Source: Flavobacterium sp. HJJ (GTDB taxonomy: Bacteria; Bacteroidota; Bacteroidia; Flavobacteriales; Flavobacteriaceae). From it: a DNA stretch of 62,887 bases. The notes below the pieces were generated by a model, which was not told the origin of the DNA, did no database searches, and saw nothing but the letters and a program-made list of their open reading frames with translations. Location: contig NZ_JADKPR010000030.1 in NCBI RefSeq assembly GCF_015351475.1, positions 1-62,887 on the forward strand, read 5' to 3'. This document shows, in pieces, positions 41,968-51,170 of this stretch; position 1 is the stretch's first letter; the number at the start of each line of letters is the position of its first letter. The position numbers and the translations under genes are program-made.

Positions 41968-43665
41968 ATGGAAAATAATAAAATATCAGGGGCAGAAGCC
42001 GTTATTAGATGTTTATTGGCAGAAGGTGTAGACTTGGTTTACGGTTATCCGGGCGGAGCAATTATGCCGGTTTATGATGAATTATATAAATTTCAAGATC
42101 AATTGCATCATGTTTTGGTGCGTCACGAACAAGGTGCAGCTCACGCAGCACAAGGTTTTGCAAGAGCTACAGGTAAAGTTGGGGTTGCAATTGCTACCTC
42201 AGGACCAGGAGCAACAAATTTAGTAACTGGTATAGCAGATGCTCAAATCGATTCAACGCCTTTAGTTTGTATTACAGGGCAGGTTGGAAAACATTTGCTT
42301 GGTTCTGATGCTTTTCAGGAAACTGACATTATCGGAATTTCAACTCCGGTAACAAAATGGAATTACCAGATTACAGAAGCTCATGAAATTCCAGAAATTA
42401 TTGCCAAGGCGTTTTATATTGCTAAATCTGGCCGTCCAGGTCCAGTTTTAATTGATATTACTAAAAATGCCCAGTTTGATGAATTAGATTTTAGTTATGA
42501 AAAATGTACTGGAATTAGAAGTTATCATCCAAAACCTGTATTAGATCTTAAAAAAGTACAAGATGCTGCAGATTTGATTAATAATGCCAAAAAGCCATAC
42601 ATTATTTTTGGTCAGGGGATTATACTAAGTCAGGCAGAAGAACAATTGAAAAGATTAGTAGAAAAATCTGGAATTCCTGCTGCTTGGACTATTTTAGGTC
42701 TTTCAGCATTGCCTACGGATCATCGCTTAAATGTAGGTATGGTAGGTATGCACGGTAATTACGGTCCAAATCTTTTGACTAATGAATGTGATGTACTGAT
42801 TGCTTTAGGTATGCGTTTTGATGACAGGGTTACAGGGAATTTGGCAACTTATGCTAAACAAGCCAAAGTAATTCATTTCGAAATTGATCCTGCAGAAGTG
42901 GATAAAAACGTAAAAACAGATATTGCTATTTTGGGCGATGTTAAAGAAGCATTGACAGCTTTGATTCCATTAATTGACAAGAAAGTACATGATTCTTGGC
43001 ATAATGAGTTCAAAGATAAATACAAAATTGAATTAGATGCCGTTATAAAAGAAGAGCTTTCTCCATCAAATGGAAAAGGAATTTCAATGGGCGAAACCAT
43101 GGAAATGATTAATAAGCATTCAAAAGGTGATGCAATTATTGTTTCAGATGTTGGTCAGCATCAAATGTTTGCCTGCCGTTATGCTAAATTCAATTCAACC
43201 AAAAGTAATGTTACTTCTGGAGGTTTAGGAACAATGGGGTTTGCTTTGCCAGCCGCTATCGGTGCCAAAATGGGAAGACCAGACCGTGAAGTTGTAGCTA
43301 TTATTGGAGACGGCGGTTTTCAAATGAACATTCAGGAGTTAGGAACTATCTTTCAATCACAGGTTCCAGTAAAAATAGTAGTGCTGAACAATGAGTTTTT
43401 AGGAATGGTACGTCAATGGCAGGAATTGTTTTTTGATAATCGTTATGCTTCAACTAAAATGATTAATCCAAATTTCATTGCCATCGCTGAAGGATATCAT
43501 ATTAAATCTAAAAAAGTAACTCAAAGACAAGATTTGGATGCAGCCGTTGCAGAAATGATGGCTTCAAAAGACTCTTATTTCTTAGAAGTTATGGTAGAGA
43601 AAGAAAATAATGTATTCCCAATGATTCCGACAGGAGCTTCGGTTTCTGACATGAGATTAAGCTAA
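41968..43665 (+). CDS. ilvB: Acetolactate synthase large subunit
   Basis: Makes 2-acetolactate or 2-aceto-2-hydroxybutyrate from pyruvate with thiamine diphosphate. The 565 residues hold the three domains of the family. The catalytic Glu54 lies in VRHEQGAAHAAQGFARATG. FAD-binding segments are in the middle. The diphosphate motif GDGGFQMNIQELGTIF is followed by NNEFLGMVRQWQELFF. It starts 83 bases after ilvD and six bases before ilvN, which encodes its regulatory subunit. Confidence 0.97.
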   Translation: MENNKISGAEAVIRCLLAEGVDLVYGYPGGAIMPVYDELYKFQDQLHHVLVRHEQGAAHAAQGFARATGKVGVAIATSGPGATNLVTGIADAQIDSTPLVCITGQVGKHLLGSDAFQETDIIGISTPVTKWNYQITEAHEIPEIIAKAFYIAKSGRPGPVLIDITKNAQFDELDFSYEKCTGIRSYHPKPVLDLKKVQDAADLINNAKKPYIIFGQGIILSQAEEQLKRLVEKSGIPAAWTILGLSALPTDHRLNVGMVGMHGNYGPNLLTNECDVLIALGMRFDDRVTGNLATYAKQAKVIHFEIDPAEVDKNVKTDIAILGDVKEALTALIPLIDKKVHDSWHNEFKDKYKIELDAVIKEELSPSNGKGISMGETMEMINKHSKGDAIIVSDVGQHQMFACRYAKFNSTKSNVTSGGLGTMGFALPAAIGAKMGRPDREVVAIIGDGGFQMNIQELGTIFQSQVPVKIVVLNNEFLGMVRQWQELFFDNRYASTKMINPNFIAIAEGYHIKSKKVTQRQDLDAAVAEMMASKDSYFLEVMVEKENNVFPMIPTGASVSDMRLS

Positions 43666-43671
43666 AAAATT

Positions 43672-44193
43672 ATGGAAAATAAAATGTTCACCATTTCTGT
43701 TTACTCAGAAAATAACGTTGGCTTATTAAACAGGATATCGGGTATATTCTTGAAACGCCATATAAATATATTAAGCCTTAATGTTTCTGAATCTGAAATT
43801 GAAAATGTTTCAAGATTTGTGATAGTTGTAAATACCACTGAAAAGTGGGTACAAAACATCGTAGGCCAAATAGAGAGACAAATTGAGGTTATTAAAGCTT
43901 TCTATCATGTTGATGAAGAGACTATCTTTTTGGAAAGCGCCATCTTCAAGATTGCGTCTAGTCTGCTTTTTGACGAAAGACAGATTCAGAATATCATAAA
44001 AGACAGTAAATCTGAAATTGTTACGGTATCTAGAGAGTTTTTTGTGATTTCAAAATCTGGAAAAAGATCTGAAATTGAGGAATTATACGCAAAACTGAAA
44101 CCTTATGGAATCATGCAGTTTGTTCGTTCAGGAAGAATATCTATTTCGAAAGAAAAAATGGAAATTTCAGCAATACTGGAAGCATTTAAATAA
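43672..44193 (+). CDS. ilvN: Acetolactate synthase small (regulatory) subunit
   Basis: Activates IlvB and gives valine feedback. The 173-residue protein has an N-terminal ACT domain (FTISVYSENNVGLLNRISGI, then FLKRHINILSLNVS). The second domain (about 80-170) resembles the C-terminal part of longer IlvH proteins. It starts six bases after ilvB, and the gap to ilvC is 86 bases. Confidence 0.94.
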   Translation: MENKMFTISVYSENNVGLLNRISGIFLKRHINILSLNVSESEIENVSRFVIVVNTTEKWVQNIVGQIERQIEVIKAFYHVDEETIFLESAIFKIASSLLFDERQIQNIIKDSKSEIVTVSREFFVISKSGKRSEIEELYAKLKPYGIMQFVRSGRISISKEKMEISAILEAFK

Positions 44194-44279
44194 AAATAAA
44201 ATCAATCTGCAATTGGATAAGAGGAATGCAGATTACAATTTTCAATTATAAATTTTACATTCATTAAATATTAAAAAAA

Positions 44280-45752
44280 ATGGCAAATTATTTCAATTCA
44301 TTACCACTTAGATTACAATTAGAACAATTAGGAGTTTGCGAATTCATGGATCAATCAGAATTTGCAAATGGAATAGATGCATTAGCAGGAAAAAAAGTAG
44401 TTATTGTAGGTTGTGGAGCTCAAGGTTTGAATCAAGGTCTTAACATGAGAGATTCAGGTTTAGATATTTCTTATGCATTACGTGCAGAAGCTATTGCTGA
44501 AAAGAGAGCTTCTTTTAAAAATGCTAATGATAATGGATTCAAAGTTGGAACTTATGAAGAATTAATTCCAACAGCTGATTTAGTTTGTAACCTTACGCCA
44601 GACAAACAGCACACTGCTGTAGTTACAGCAATAATGCCATTAATGAAACAAGGAGCTACTTTGGCTTACTCTCACGGTTTCAACATCGTTGAAGAAGGGA
44701 TGCAGATTCGTAAAGACTTAACAGTTATTATGTGTGCTCCAAAATGCCCTGGATCTGAGGTTCGTGAAGAATATAAAAGAGGTTTTGGTGTACCGACTCT
44801 TATTGCGGTTCACCCAGAAAATGATCCTAATGGTTTAGGTTTAGATCAGGCAAAAGCTTATGCTGTTGCAACTGGAGGAAACAGAGCAGGTGTATTGCGT
44901 TCTTCTTTCGTAGCTGAAGTAAAATCAGATTTAATGGGTGAGCAGACTATTCTTTGCGGTTTATTACAAACAGGTTCTATCTTGTGTTTTGACAAAATGG
45001 TAGCTGAAGGTGTAGATGCAGGATATGCTTCTAAATTAATCCAATACGGATGGGAAACTATTACTGAAGCGTTGAAATACGGTGGTATTACTAATATGAT
45101 GGATAGATTGTCTAATCCAGCAAAAATTGAAGCATATAAAGTTTCTGAAGAATTAAAAGATATTATGCGTCCATTATTCAGAAAACACATGGATGATATC
45201 ATCTCAGGTCACTTCTCTAAAACAATGATGGAAGACTGGGCAAACAATGATGTTAATTTGTTAACTTGGAGAGCAGCAACAGGAGAGACTAATTTCGAAA
45301 AAACTCCAGCTGGAAATGTTGAAATTTCTGAGCAGGAATATTTTGATAACGGAGTATTAATGGTTGCAATGGTAAGAGCTGGTGTTGAATTAGCTTTTGA
45401 AGCAATGACAGATTCAGGAATTATCGAAGAGTCTGCATACTATGAGTCATTACACGAAACACCGCTTATTGCTAATACAATTGCAAGAAAGAAATTATTC
45501 GAAATGAACCGCGTTATTTCTGATACTGCTGAGTACGGCTGTTATTTATTTGATCACGCTTGTAAGCCATTAATCGCTGAGTACGTGAAAAATGCACCAA
45601 GCAATTTAGTTGGGCGTCCTTTTAATAACGGAAATAACGGAGTTGATAATAAAGAGTTAATTGAAATTAATGCAGTTATCAGAAATCACCCTGTTGAAGA
45701 AGTTGGAGCATGGTTGAGAGAATCAATGACTGCAATGAAAAAAATTGTATAA
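44280..45752 (+). CDS. ilvC: Ketol-acid reductoisomerase, class II (long form)
   Basis: Converts acetolactate to 2,3-dihydroxy-isovalerate with NADPH and Mg. At 490 residues it is the long class II form with a duplicated helical domain, like the E. coli enzyme and unlike the roughly 335-residue class I. The Rossmann part contains VIVGCGAQGLNQGLNMRDSG, and Mg-binding Glu and Asp residues lie in LRSSFVAEVKSDLMGEQTIL. It is the last gene of the operon; a terminator follows at 45993. Confidence 0.97.
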   Translation: MANYFNSLPLRLQLEQLGVCEFMDQSEFANGIDALAGKKVVIVGCGAQGLNQGLNMRDSGLDISYALRAEAIAEKRASFKNANDNGFKVGTYEELIPTADLVCNLTPDKQHTAVVTAIMPLMKQGATLAYSHGFNIVEEGMQIRKDLTVIMCAPKCPGSEVREEYKRGFGVPTLIAVHPENDPNGLGLDQAKAYAVATGGNRAGVLRSSFVAEVKSDLMGEQTILCGLLQTGSILCFDKMVAEGVDAGYASKLIQYGWETITEALKYGGITNMMDRLSNPAKIEAYKVSEELKDIMRPLFRKHMDDIISGHFSKTMMEDWANNDVNLLTWRAATGETNFEKTPAGNVEISEQEYFDNGVLMVAMVRAGVELAFEAMTDSGIIEESAYYESLHETPLIANTIARKKLFEMNRVISDTAEYGCYLFDHACKPLIAEYVKNAPSNLVGRPFNNGNNGVDNKELIEINAVIRNHPVEEVGAWLRESMTAMKKIV

Positions 45753-46179
45753 TAAAAATAATAAATTAGGGATTACCACACCATGAGGGTGTGCTGGGAT
45801 TTGCATAAAATATCATAAAGGTTTAAATATTTTGAATTAGTAAGCACTTATTGGACAATTGAAAGATATTTATGCATAGTTACATTCACTTAACTTCAAA
45901 TGAGCTGTAAGTTAAGTGAAGTAATCCTAGTTATTTTGGATTTTTTTGTTTTTGAATAAAGAAGAAAAAAATTGTTATTTAATATTGTTAATAAAAGGGC
46001 ATTTTACTTTGTAGATATGCCCTTTTCTTGTTTTAAATTTGGTAATAAATCTAAAACGTTATGAAAAAAACATTAAAATTTGGAGAACTGCGTTTTTTTA
46101 TTATTTTTTTAGTGTATTTTACAAATTAATAGTTTTTAAAACCGAAGAGATTTAATACTTTTATAAAAAATTTAAAAAG
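45753..46179. other. Spacer between ilvC and acs
   Basis: 427 bases without a gene. It contains the inverted repeat TTCACTTAACTT (45885-45896) with AAGTTAAGTGAA (45909-45920), not followed by T, and the terminator at 45993. Nothing else with structure is seen. The acs promoter is not clear. Confidence 0.6.
45993..46026 (+). terminator. Terminator downstream of ilvC
   Basis: AAAAGGGCAT (45993-46002) pairs with ATGCCCTTTT (46017-46026), followed by CTTG. It is 240 bases after the ilvC stop. Confidence 0.6.
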
Positions 46180-48090
46180 ATGAGTTATTTTAAAATTGAT
46201 AGTCTAGAACAATACTTTAAACATTATAATAAATCGATACGCGAGCCTCGAAAGTTTTGGGGGAAAATAGCTGAAGAAAACTTCACATGGTATCAATACT
46301 GGGACAAAGTTGTCGATTTTAATATGGCTGATGCCGAAGTTAAATGGTTTGTTGATGCAAAAGTTAACATTACTAAGAACTGTATTGATAGACACTTAGC
46401 AAAAAAAGGTGATAAAACGGCAATAATCTTTGAACCAAATGATCCTTCTGAAGAAGCATTGCACATAAGCTATAATGAGCTTTACGAGCGTGTATCAAAA
46501 ATGGCTAACGTTTTGAGAGAACAGGGAATTACGAAAGGTGACCGTGTTTGTATTTATCTTCCAATGATACCAGAACTGGCAGTAGCTGTTTTAGCTTGTG
46601 CTAGAATTGGTGCTATACATTCGGTTATTTTTGCAGGTTTCTCATCATCGGCAGTTGCTTCAAGAATAAATGACAGCCAATGCAAAATGGTAATAACATC
46701 TGATGGCGGATACCGCGGGAATAAAACCATAGACCTGAAAGGAATTGTTGACGATGCTTTGCAGAATTGTCCTAGTGTTACCTCTGTTTTAGTTGCTAAA
46801 AGAACGAATGCAGAAATTCAGATGAAAGCTGGTCGTGACCAATGGTTAGCACCGCTACTTGATAATGCAATTAACAATAGTGTTGCCGAAATTATGGATG
46901 CCGAAGATCCTTTGTTTATATTGTATACATCAGGATCTACTGGAAAACCTAAAGGAATGGTTCATACTACAGCAGGATATATGGTTTATACTGCTTATAC
47001 TTTTAAGAATGTCTTCAATTATGAAGAGAATGATATATTTTGGTGTACCGCAGATATTGGCTGGATTACAGGTCACTCCTATATTTTATACGGTCCATTA
47101 TTGAATGGTGCAACAACTGTAATTTATGAAGGAATTCCTTCTTATCCGGATTTTAGCCGTTTTTGGGAAACAATTGAAAAACACAAAGTAACTCAATTTT
47201 ATACAGCACCAACGGCTATCCGTGCTTTGGCAAAAGAAAATTTATCTTATGTTCAAAGATTTCCGCTTAAATCATTAAAAGTGATTGGTTCAGTTGGAGA
47301 ACCAATTAATGAGGAAGCATGGCATTGGTATAATGACCACGTAGGAGGGAAGCGCTGTCCGGTAGTTGATACCTGGTGGCAGACTGAAACGGGCGGAATT
47401 ATGATTGCTCCGTTAGCATTTACAACCCCAACAAAACCAACTTATGCTACATTGCCGTTACCTGGAATTCAGCCAGTGCTGATGGATGACAAACGCAATG
47501 AAATTGAAGGTAATCAGGTAGTAGGCAGTTTGTGTATTAAATTTCCGTGGCCAGGTATTGCAAGAACTATTTGGGGAGATCATCAAAGATATAAAGACAC
47601 CTATTTTTCTACTTTTCCAGGTAAATATTTTACAGGAGACGGAGCTCTGCGTGACGAAGTAGGATATTATAGAATTACAGGACGTGTTGACGATGTTGTA
47701 ATTGTTTCAGGACATAATTTAGGTACTGCACCAATTGAAGATGCAATTAATGAGCATCCAGCTGTTGCTGAATCAGCAATTGTTGGATTCCCGCACGATA
47801 TTAAAGGAAATGCATTATATGGATATGTTATTCTTAAAGAGTCTGGTGAATACAGAGACAGGGATAACTTGTCGAAAGAGATTAACCAGCATATTGCAGA
47901 TCACATTGGTCCAATTGCTAAATTAGATAAAATTCAATATGTAACTGGATTGCCAAAAACAAGATCTGGAAAAATTATGCGTAGAATTTTAAGAAAAATT
48001 GCTGAAGGCGATTATTCTAATTTTGGTGATACCACAACTTTACTAAATCCCGAAATTGTTGATGAAATAGTAAATGGTAAGATCATTTAA
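46180..48090 (+). CDS. acs: Acetyl-CoA synthetase
   Basis: Activates acetate to acetyl-CoA through an acetyl-adenylate. The 636-residue length is normal. The P-loop-like YTSGSTGKPKGMVHTT, the WWQTETGGIMIAPL adenylate motif, and the C-terminal domain with GRVDDVVIVSGHNLGTAPIE and LPKTRSGKIMRR are all intact. The Lys of SGKIMRR is the residue acetylated in regulated homologues. It is transcribed alone: a gap of 427 bases lies upstream and a clear terminator downstream. Confidence 0.97.
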   Translation: MSYFKIDSLEQYFKHYNKSIREPRKFWGKIAEENFTWYQYWDKVVDFNMADAEVKWFVDAKVNITKNCIDRHLAKKGDKTAIIFEPNDPSEEALHISYNELYERVSKMANVLREQGITKGDRVCIYLPMIPELAVAVLACARIGAIHSVIFAGFSSSAVASRINDSQCKMVITSDGGYRGNKTIDLKGIVDDALQNCPSVTSVLVAKRTNAEIQMKAGRDQWLAPLLDNAINNSVAEIMDAEDPLFILYTSGSTGKPKGMVHTTAGYMVYTAYTFKNVFNYEENDIFWCTADIGWITGHSYILYGPLLNGATTVIYEGIPSYPDFSRFWETIEKHKVTQFYTAPTAIRALAKENLSYVQRFPLKSLKVIGSVGEPINEEAWHWYNDHVGGKRCPVVDTWWQTETGGIMIAPLAFTTPTKPTYATLPLPGIQPVLMDDKRNEIEGNQVVGSLCIKFPWPGIARTIWGDHQRYKDTYFSTFPGKYFTGDGALRDEVGYYRITGRVDDVVIVSGHNLGTAPIEDAINEHPAVAESAIVGFPHDIKGNALYGYVILKESGEYRDRDNLSKEINQHIADHIGPIAKLDKIQYVTGLPKTRSGKIMRRILRKIAEGDYSNFGDTTTLLNPEIVDEIVNGKII

Positions 48091-48116
48091 ATAAGCAGAA
48101 AACTTAAGTTTTCAAT

Positions 48117-48150
48117 AAAACTGCTTCAAATTATGAAGCAGTTTTTTTTT
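48117..48150 (+). terminator. Terminator of acs
   Basis: AACTGCTTCA (48119-48128), loop AATTA, TGAAGCAGTT (48134-48143), then a T run. Confidence 0.88.
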
Positions 48151-48360
48151 GCCCAAAAATTAAATAAATGTTAATTCATGAATAATGCAGTAACATTACT
48201 TTTTAAATTAAGTCTATTGATTACTTGGTTTAATAAAATTAAATTGTATGATAGTTCTATTAAGATATTTCTTCAGTTTTTTTATCAATAGAAACGTTTC
48301 ATGTGTTAATTTTATGTTAATATTTAATACTTTGTAATACATAATACCTTTTAAAAGATA

Positions 48361-48368
48361 TATATTTG
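48361..48368 (+). promoter_or_regulatory. -7 element before the ankyrin gene
   Basis: TATATTTG matches TAnnTTTG about 60 bases before the ATG at 48429. A TTTG at 48331-48334 is too far upstream to be an ideal -33 element. The position argues against translation starting at 48366. Confidence 0.5.
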
Positions 48369-48428
48369 CATAGGATATTATTATATGATCCAAGTTTAAT
48401 TATAATCATCAATCAAAAATCAATTATT

Positions 48429-48809
48429 ATGAAAAAATCAATCGTTTATTTAGGGGTAGCTTTAGTAGCTTTTTCAAGTGTTTCTTTGGCTTCAAATTTG
48501 AATTCATTTCCAGTATTCAAAGACAGTGTTGAATTTAATGAAATAACAGTTTCTCCTTTTTGTATCGCTATAAGCAAAGGAGATGTAGAATCTGTGAAGA
48601 AGTTTATTGAATATGGCGCGAATGTAAATGAGAAATCAAATGGCATGACTCCGTTAATGTTTGCAGCTCGTTACAATAAAGTGGAAATTATCAAAATTTT
48701 ATTGGAAAAAGGTGCTCGTCTTAAAGAAAAAGATGAAAACGGATTCACTGCTTTGAAACATGCTGAATTATCAAATGCAAGTGAGGCTATTCAGCTTTTA
48801 AAAAAATAA
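48429..48809 (+). CDS. Small exported ankyrin-repeat protein
   Basis: A 126-residue protein with a signal peptide (MKKSIVYLGVALVAFSSVSLAS) and a mature part of about 100 residues made of roughly three ankyrin repeats. They run from CIAISKGDVESVKKFIEYGA through the canonical unit NGMTPLMFAARYNKVEIIKI and end with GFTALKHAELSNASEAIQLL. It is expected to bind a protein partner in the periplasm. The upstream in-frame codon at 48366 lies on the -7 element, so the ATG at 48429 is chosen. The next gene also encodes a small MKKS-type secreted protein, but a terminator stands between. Confidence 0.87.
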   Translation: MKKSIVYLGVALVAFSSVSLASNLNSFPVFKDSVEFNEITVSPFCIAISKGDVESVKKFIEYGANVNEKSNGMTPLMFAARYNKVEIIKILLEKGARLKEKDENGFTALKHAELSNASEAIQLLKK

Positions 48810-48819
48810 TAAAAAATAA

Positions 48820-48852
48820 AAATGAGACTTCATACTTGATGGAGTCTCATTT
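48820..48852 (+). terminator. Terminator of the ankyrin gene
   Basis: AAATGAGACT (48820-48829) pairs with AGTCTCATTT (48843-48852). Only a short T run follows. Confidence 0.7.
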
Positions 48853-48880
48853 AAATTAAATCAATCAAAAAAATATAATC

Positions 48881-49417
48881 ATGAAAAAATCAGTTTTACT
48901 TTCAGGAATAGTATTAGTTTTATTTTCAAATATTTGTAATGCAGAAAATAGAGGTAATAAATCAAGCAGTTTATTTCAAAATATCATTTTGTCGGATAAT
49001 GATATTGAAAAACAAAATGATGATACACAATTAGCAAAACCTTCTTTAAAGGATGAAGGAGAAGTTTTTAATCCTGAAACAGTCATTGCTTTTAATCGTA
49101 AAACAGTGAATGAGATTATTGCAGAAGGAGATAAGATCACAGAGAATTCTAACACAGAGGAAGCGGAATTTCTAGCTCTTGAAGCATCAATGAAAGAAAT
49201 AATAGCACAATCAGATTTAATAATAGAAAGTAAGGTATCGGATGTGAGATGTCCACTTTTTGTTGAAAGAACAATGGAAGATGAAATAGCTGAATTAGAA
49301 CTAATTATTGAAAGTAAAGAAAATAATGAAGTTAGAGATTTAGACTTTAAAAAAATCAACAGAATACCAGTATTGATAAATTCATTTAATTCTAAAAAAA
49401 TTATCGGAATGAATTAA
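48881..49417 (+). CDS. Exported acidic protein with three internal repeats (178 aa), unrecognised
   Basis: No family recognised. The signal peptide MKKSVLLSGIVLVLFSNICNA is followed by an acidic mature protein. Three degenerate units of about 28-29 residues can be aligned: NEIIAEGDKITENSNTEE (about 77-94), KEIIAQSDLIIESKVSD (105-121) and DEIAELELIIESKENNE (134-150). The first two share EIIAxxD and the last two share IIESK. It lies 71 bases after the ankyrin gene, and similar signal peptides suggest both are exported. A hairpin after the stop may terminate it. It may be a small surface or periplasmic stress protein; this is a guess. Confidence 0.72.
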   Translation: MKKSVLLSGIVLVLFSNICNAENRGNKSSSLFQNIILSDNDIEKQNDDTQLAKPSLKDEGEVFNPETVIAFNRKTVNEIIAEGDKITENSNTEEAEFLALEASMKEIIAQSDLIIESKVSDVRCPLFVERTMEDEIAELELIIESKENNEVRDLDFKKINRIPVLINSFNSKKIIGMN

Positions 49418-49448
49418 TGTTAAATGCAGTAAAACTTAGTGAGGTTAT

Positions 49449-49491
49449 AAAAAAAAGCACCGTTATAAAGAGTATAAGGATGCTTTTTTTT
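49449..49491 (+). terminator. Terminator of the 178-aa gene
   Basis: AAAAAAGCACC (49451-49461) pairs with GGATGCTTTTTT (49478-49489) with one bulged A, followed by T. Confidence 0.6.
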
Positions 49492-49502
49492 GTGAACAGA
49501 AG

Positions 49503-50099
49503 TTACATTGTAATGAGCTGTCTGTCCTGTGTTTTAGAAAGTGATAATAAAGCAGTAACAGCACCAATTGCAGCAAACAGCATATCCGACTGTGTATCCC
49601 AAACATATCCTTGTGTTCCCAAGAAAGCATCTCCGCCGTCCCCAGAAGCAATTGAAACAAACCACTCAATCCATTCATAAGCAGCACTGATTGCCAGACA
49701 AATGGAAACAATTATGAATTTGAAAAAGCTTTGGTTTGAAATTACTTTCTTTCGGATAAAGAGTTCCCGAATAATCATTGCAGGCACAAAACCTTGTGCA
49801 AAATGGCCAATTTTATCATAATTATTACGGCTTTGATGAAATACCTCTTTGATATAATCAAAAAAAGGAACTTCAGCATAGGTGTAATGACCGCCAATGA
49901 AGAGAATAATACAATGAATTAAAATCAGAGTATAAGTAAAATTCGTAAAACGAAATTTTTTAAAAGTTAAAGCCAAGATGGTAATCCCAATTATCGCCGG
50001 AATAATTTCAAGGAAACAGGTAAAGCCTTCTTTTGGATTTATGACTGACCAAAGTAAAACGATGCTGAATATAGCAAGTAATAAGTATATGTATTTCAT
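49503..50099 (-). CDS. DUF2238 (YjdF-like) membrane protein
   Basis: A 198-residue inner-membrane protein with about six helices. The family pattern shows in YDKIGHFAQGFVPAMIIREL and AYEWIEWFVSIASGDGGDAF, ending with GTQGYVWDTQSDMLFAAIGA. Function unknown. The first in-frame ATG is 50138, inside the end of cydB, but the start MKYIYLLLAIFSIVLL at 50099 gives a proper first helix. It follows cydB by 22 bases, so it may be part of the cyd operon. Confidence 0.87.
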   Translation of the reverse strand: MKYIYLLLAIFSIVLLWSVINPKEGFTCFLEIIPAIIGITILALTFKKFRFTNFTYTLILIHCIILFIGGHYTYAEVPFFDYIKEVFHQSRNNYDKIGHFAQGFVPAMIIRELFIRKKVISNQSFFKFIIVSICLAISAAYEWIEWFVSIASGDGGDAFLGTQGYVWDTQSDMLFAAIGAVTALLSLSKTQDRQLITM

Positions 50100-50121
50100 T
50101 TTTTGGAAATTAAAGCATAAT

Positions 50122-51159
50122 TTAATAGCTGGTGTCATCTAGTTTTACTTTCCCGTTAAATGTTCTGTACAAAAAGAAAAAATAAGCTCCTAATAACGGT
50201 GCACCAATGGCAACAATAGTCAGCATTATCCCTAAAGATTTTTGTGAAGAAGCAGCATTGTAAATGGTTACGCTAAATTTTGGGTCAATTGTAGAAATTA
50301 AAAGCGTCGGATACAATTGCAGCGCAACAAGAATCAGTAAAAAAGCCATTGTCAATGACGAAAAGATCAATGCCCTCATGTATTGTTTTTTTGAAACCAG
50401 ACGAGGAACATTGGCTACAGCCAAAAATGATATTACAGGAACAATAAAATAAATAGGATTGGCTCTGAAATTAGCAGTAACTTCAGGAATAAAAATCAAA
50501 GTATAAAGAGTTGTAATTCCAAAACTGATGATGAAGAATATCATTCCTTTTTTTAGTAAAAATGTAAGTCTGGCGTGAAGTCTGCCTTCAGTTTTCAGTA
50601 ATAGATAAATAGCACCCTGTGTCATAAAAATAGATAGTGTAGTAAAACCAACCATTATGGCGTATGGATTTAAAAAAGAAAAAAACACACCGCCCTGGTA
50701 ACTGAAATTAGGCCCCAATGCAAATCCCTGTAAAATATTAGCTAAAACAACACCCAGCAGGAAAGCAATCGATATGCTGGAAATACTGTAGATTATGTCC
50801 CAGCTTTTTCTCCACCACGTCATTTCTTCGACACTTCTAAATTTAATGGCAGCAGCACGAAGTACATTTAGCATCAAAAAAAGCATAAACGGAACATACA
50901 TTGCTGACAGCATAGCCGCATACATTATAGGAAATCCAGCAAATAATGCACCGCCTCCAATAATGAGCCAGACCTGATTGGCATCCCAAACGGGAGCAAT
51001 TGCATTGATTGCAATTCTGCGGCTTAAATCTTTTCTGAAAAATAAATGCCAGGCACCGGCGCCAAAATCAAAACCTTCTAATATTGCATAACCAGAGAAC
51101 AGTAATCCTATTACTAAATACCACAATGTTGGATAATCAATCCCTAAAAAAGTTTCCAT
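50122..51159 (-). CDS. cydB: Cytochrome bd oxidase subunit II
   Basis: Membrane partner of CydA in the high-affinity quinol oxidase used at low oxygen. It has 345 residues and about eight to nine helices. The start METFLGIDYPTLWYLVIGLL and the segment YAILEGFDFGAGAWHLFF are diagnostic, as is APVWDANQVWLIIGGGALFA. It is 11 bases downstream of cydA. No short CydX frame fits in the 22 bases before the next gene. Confidence 0.96.
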   Translation of the reverse strand: METFLGIDYPTLWYLVIGLLFSGYAILEGFDFGAGAWHLFFRKDLSRRIAINAIAPVWDANQVWLIIGGGALFAGFPIMYAAMLSAMYVPFMLFLMLNVLRAAAIKFRSVEEMTWWRKSWDIIYSISSISIAFLLGVVLANILQGFALGPNFSYQGGVFFSFLNPYAIMVGFTTLSIFMTQGAIYLLLKTEGRLHARLTFLLKKGMIFFIISFGITTLYTLIFIPEVTANFRANPIYFIVPVISFLAVANVPRLVSKKQYMRALIFSSLTMAFLLILVALQLYPTLLISTIDPKFSVTIYNAASSQKSLGIMLTIVAIGAPLLGAYFFFLYRTFNGKVKLDDTSY

Positions 51160-51170
51160 AACTATAAAGA

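Larger units (their letters stand above)
48091..48428. other. Spacer between acs and the ankyrin gene
   Basis: 338 bases. The acs terminator is at its start and a -7 element lies at 48361. A 29-codon frame at 48248 begins MIVLLRYFFSFF but has no supporting features, and I do not call it a gene. The rest is very AT-rich. Confidence 0.6.

Noticed and set aside
45885..45920. 12-base inverted repeat after ilvC considered as a terminator
   Set aside because: No T run follows, and a better terminator lies at 45993.
48248..48337. 29-codon hydrophobic frame upstream of the ankyrin gene
   Set aside because: No conserved context, terminator or codon signal; very AT-rich spacer.
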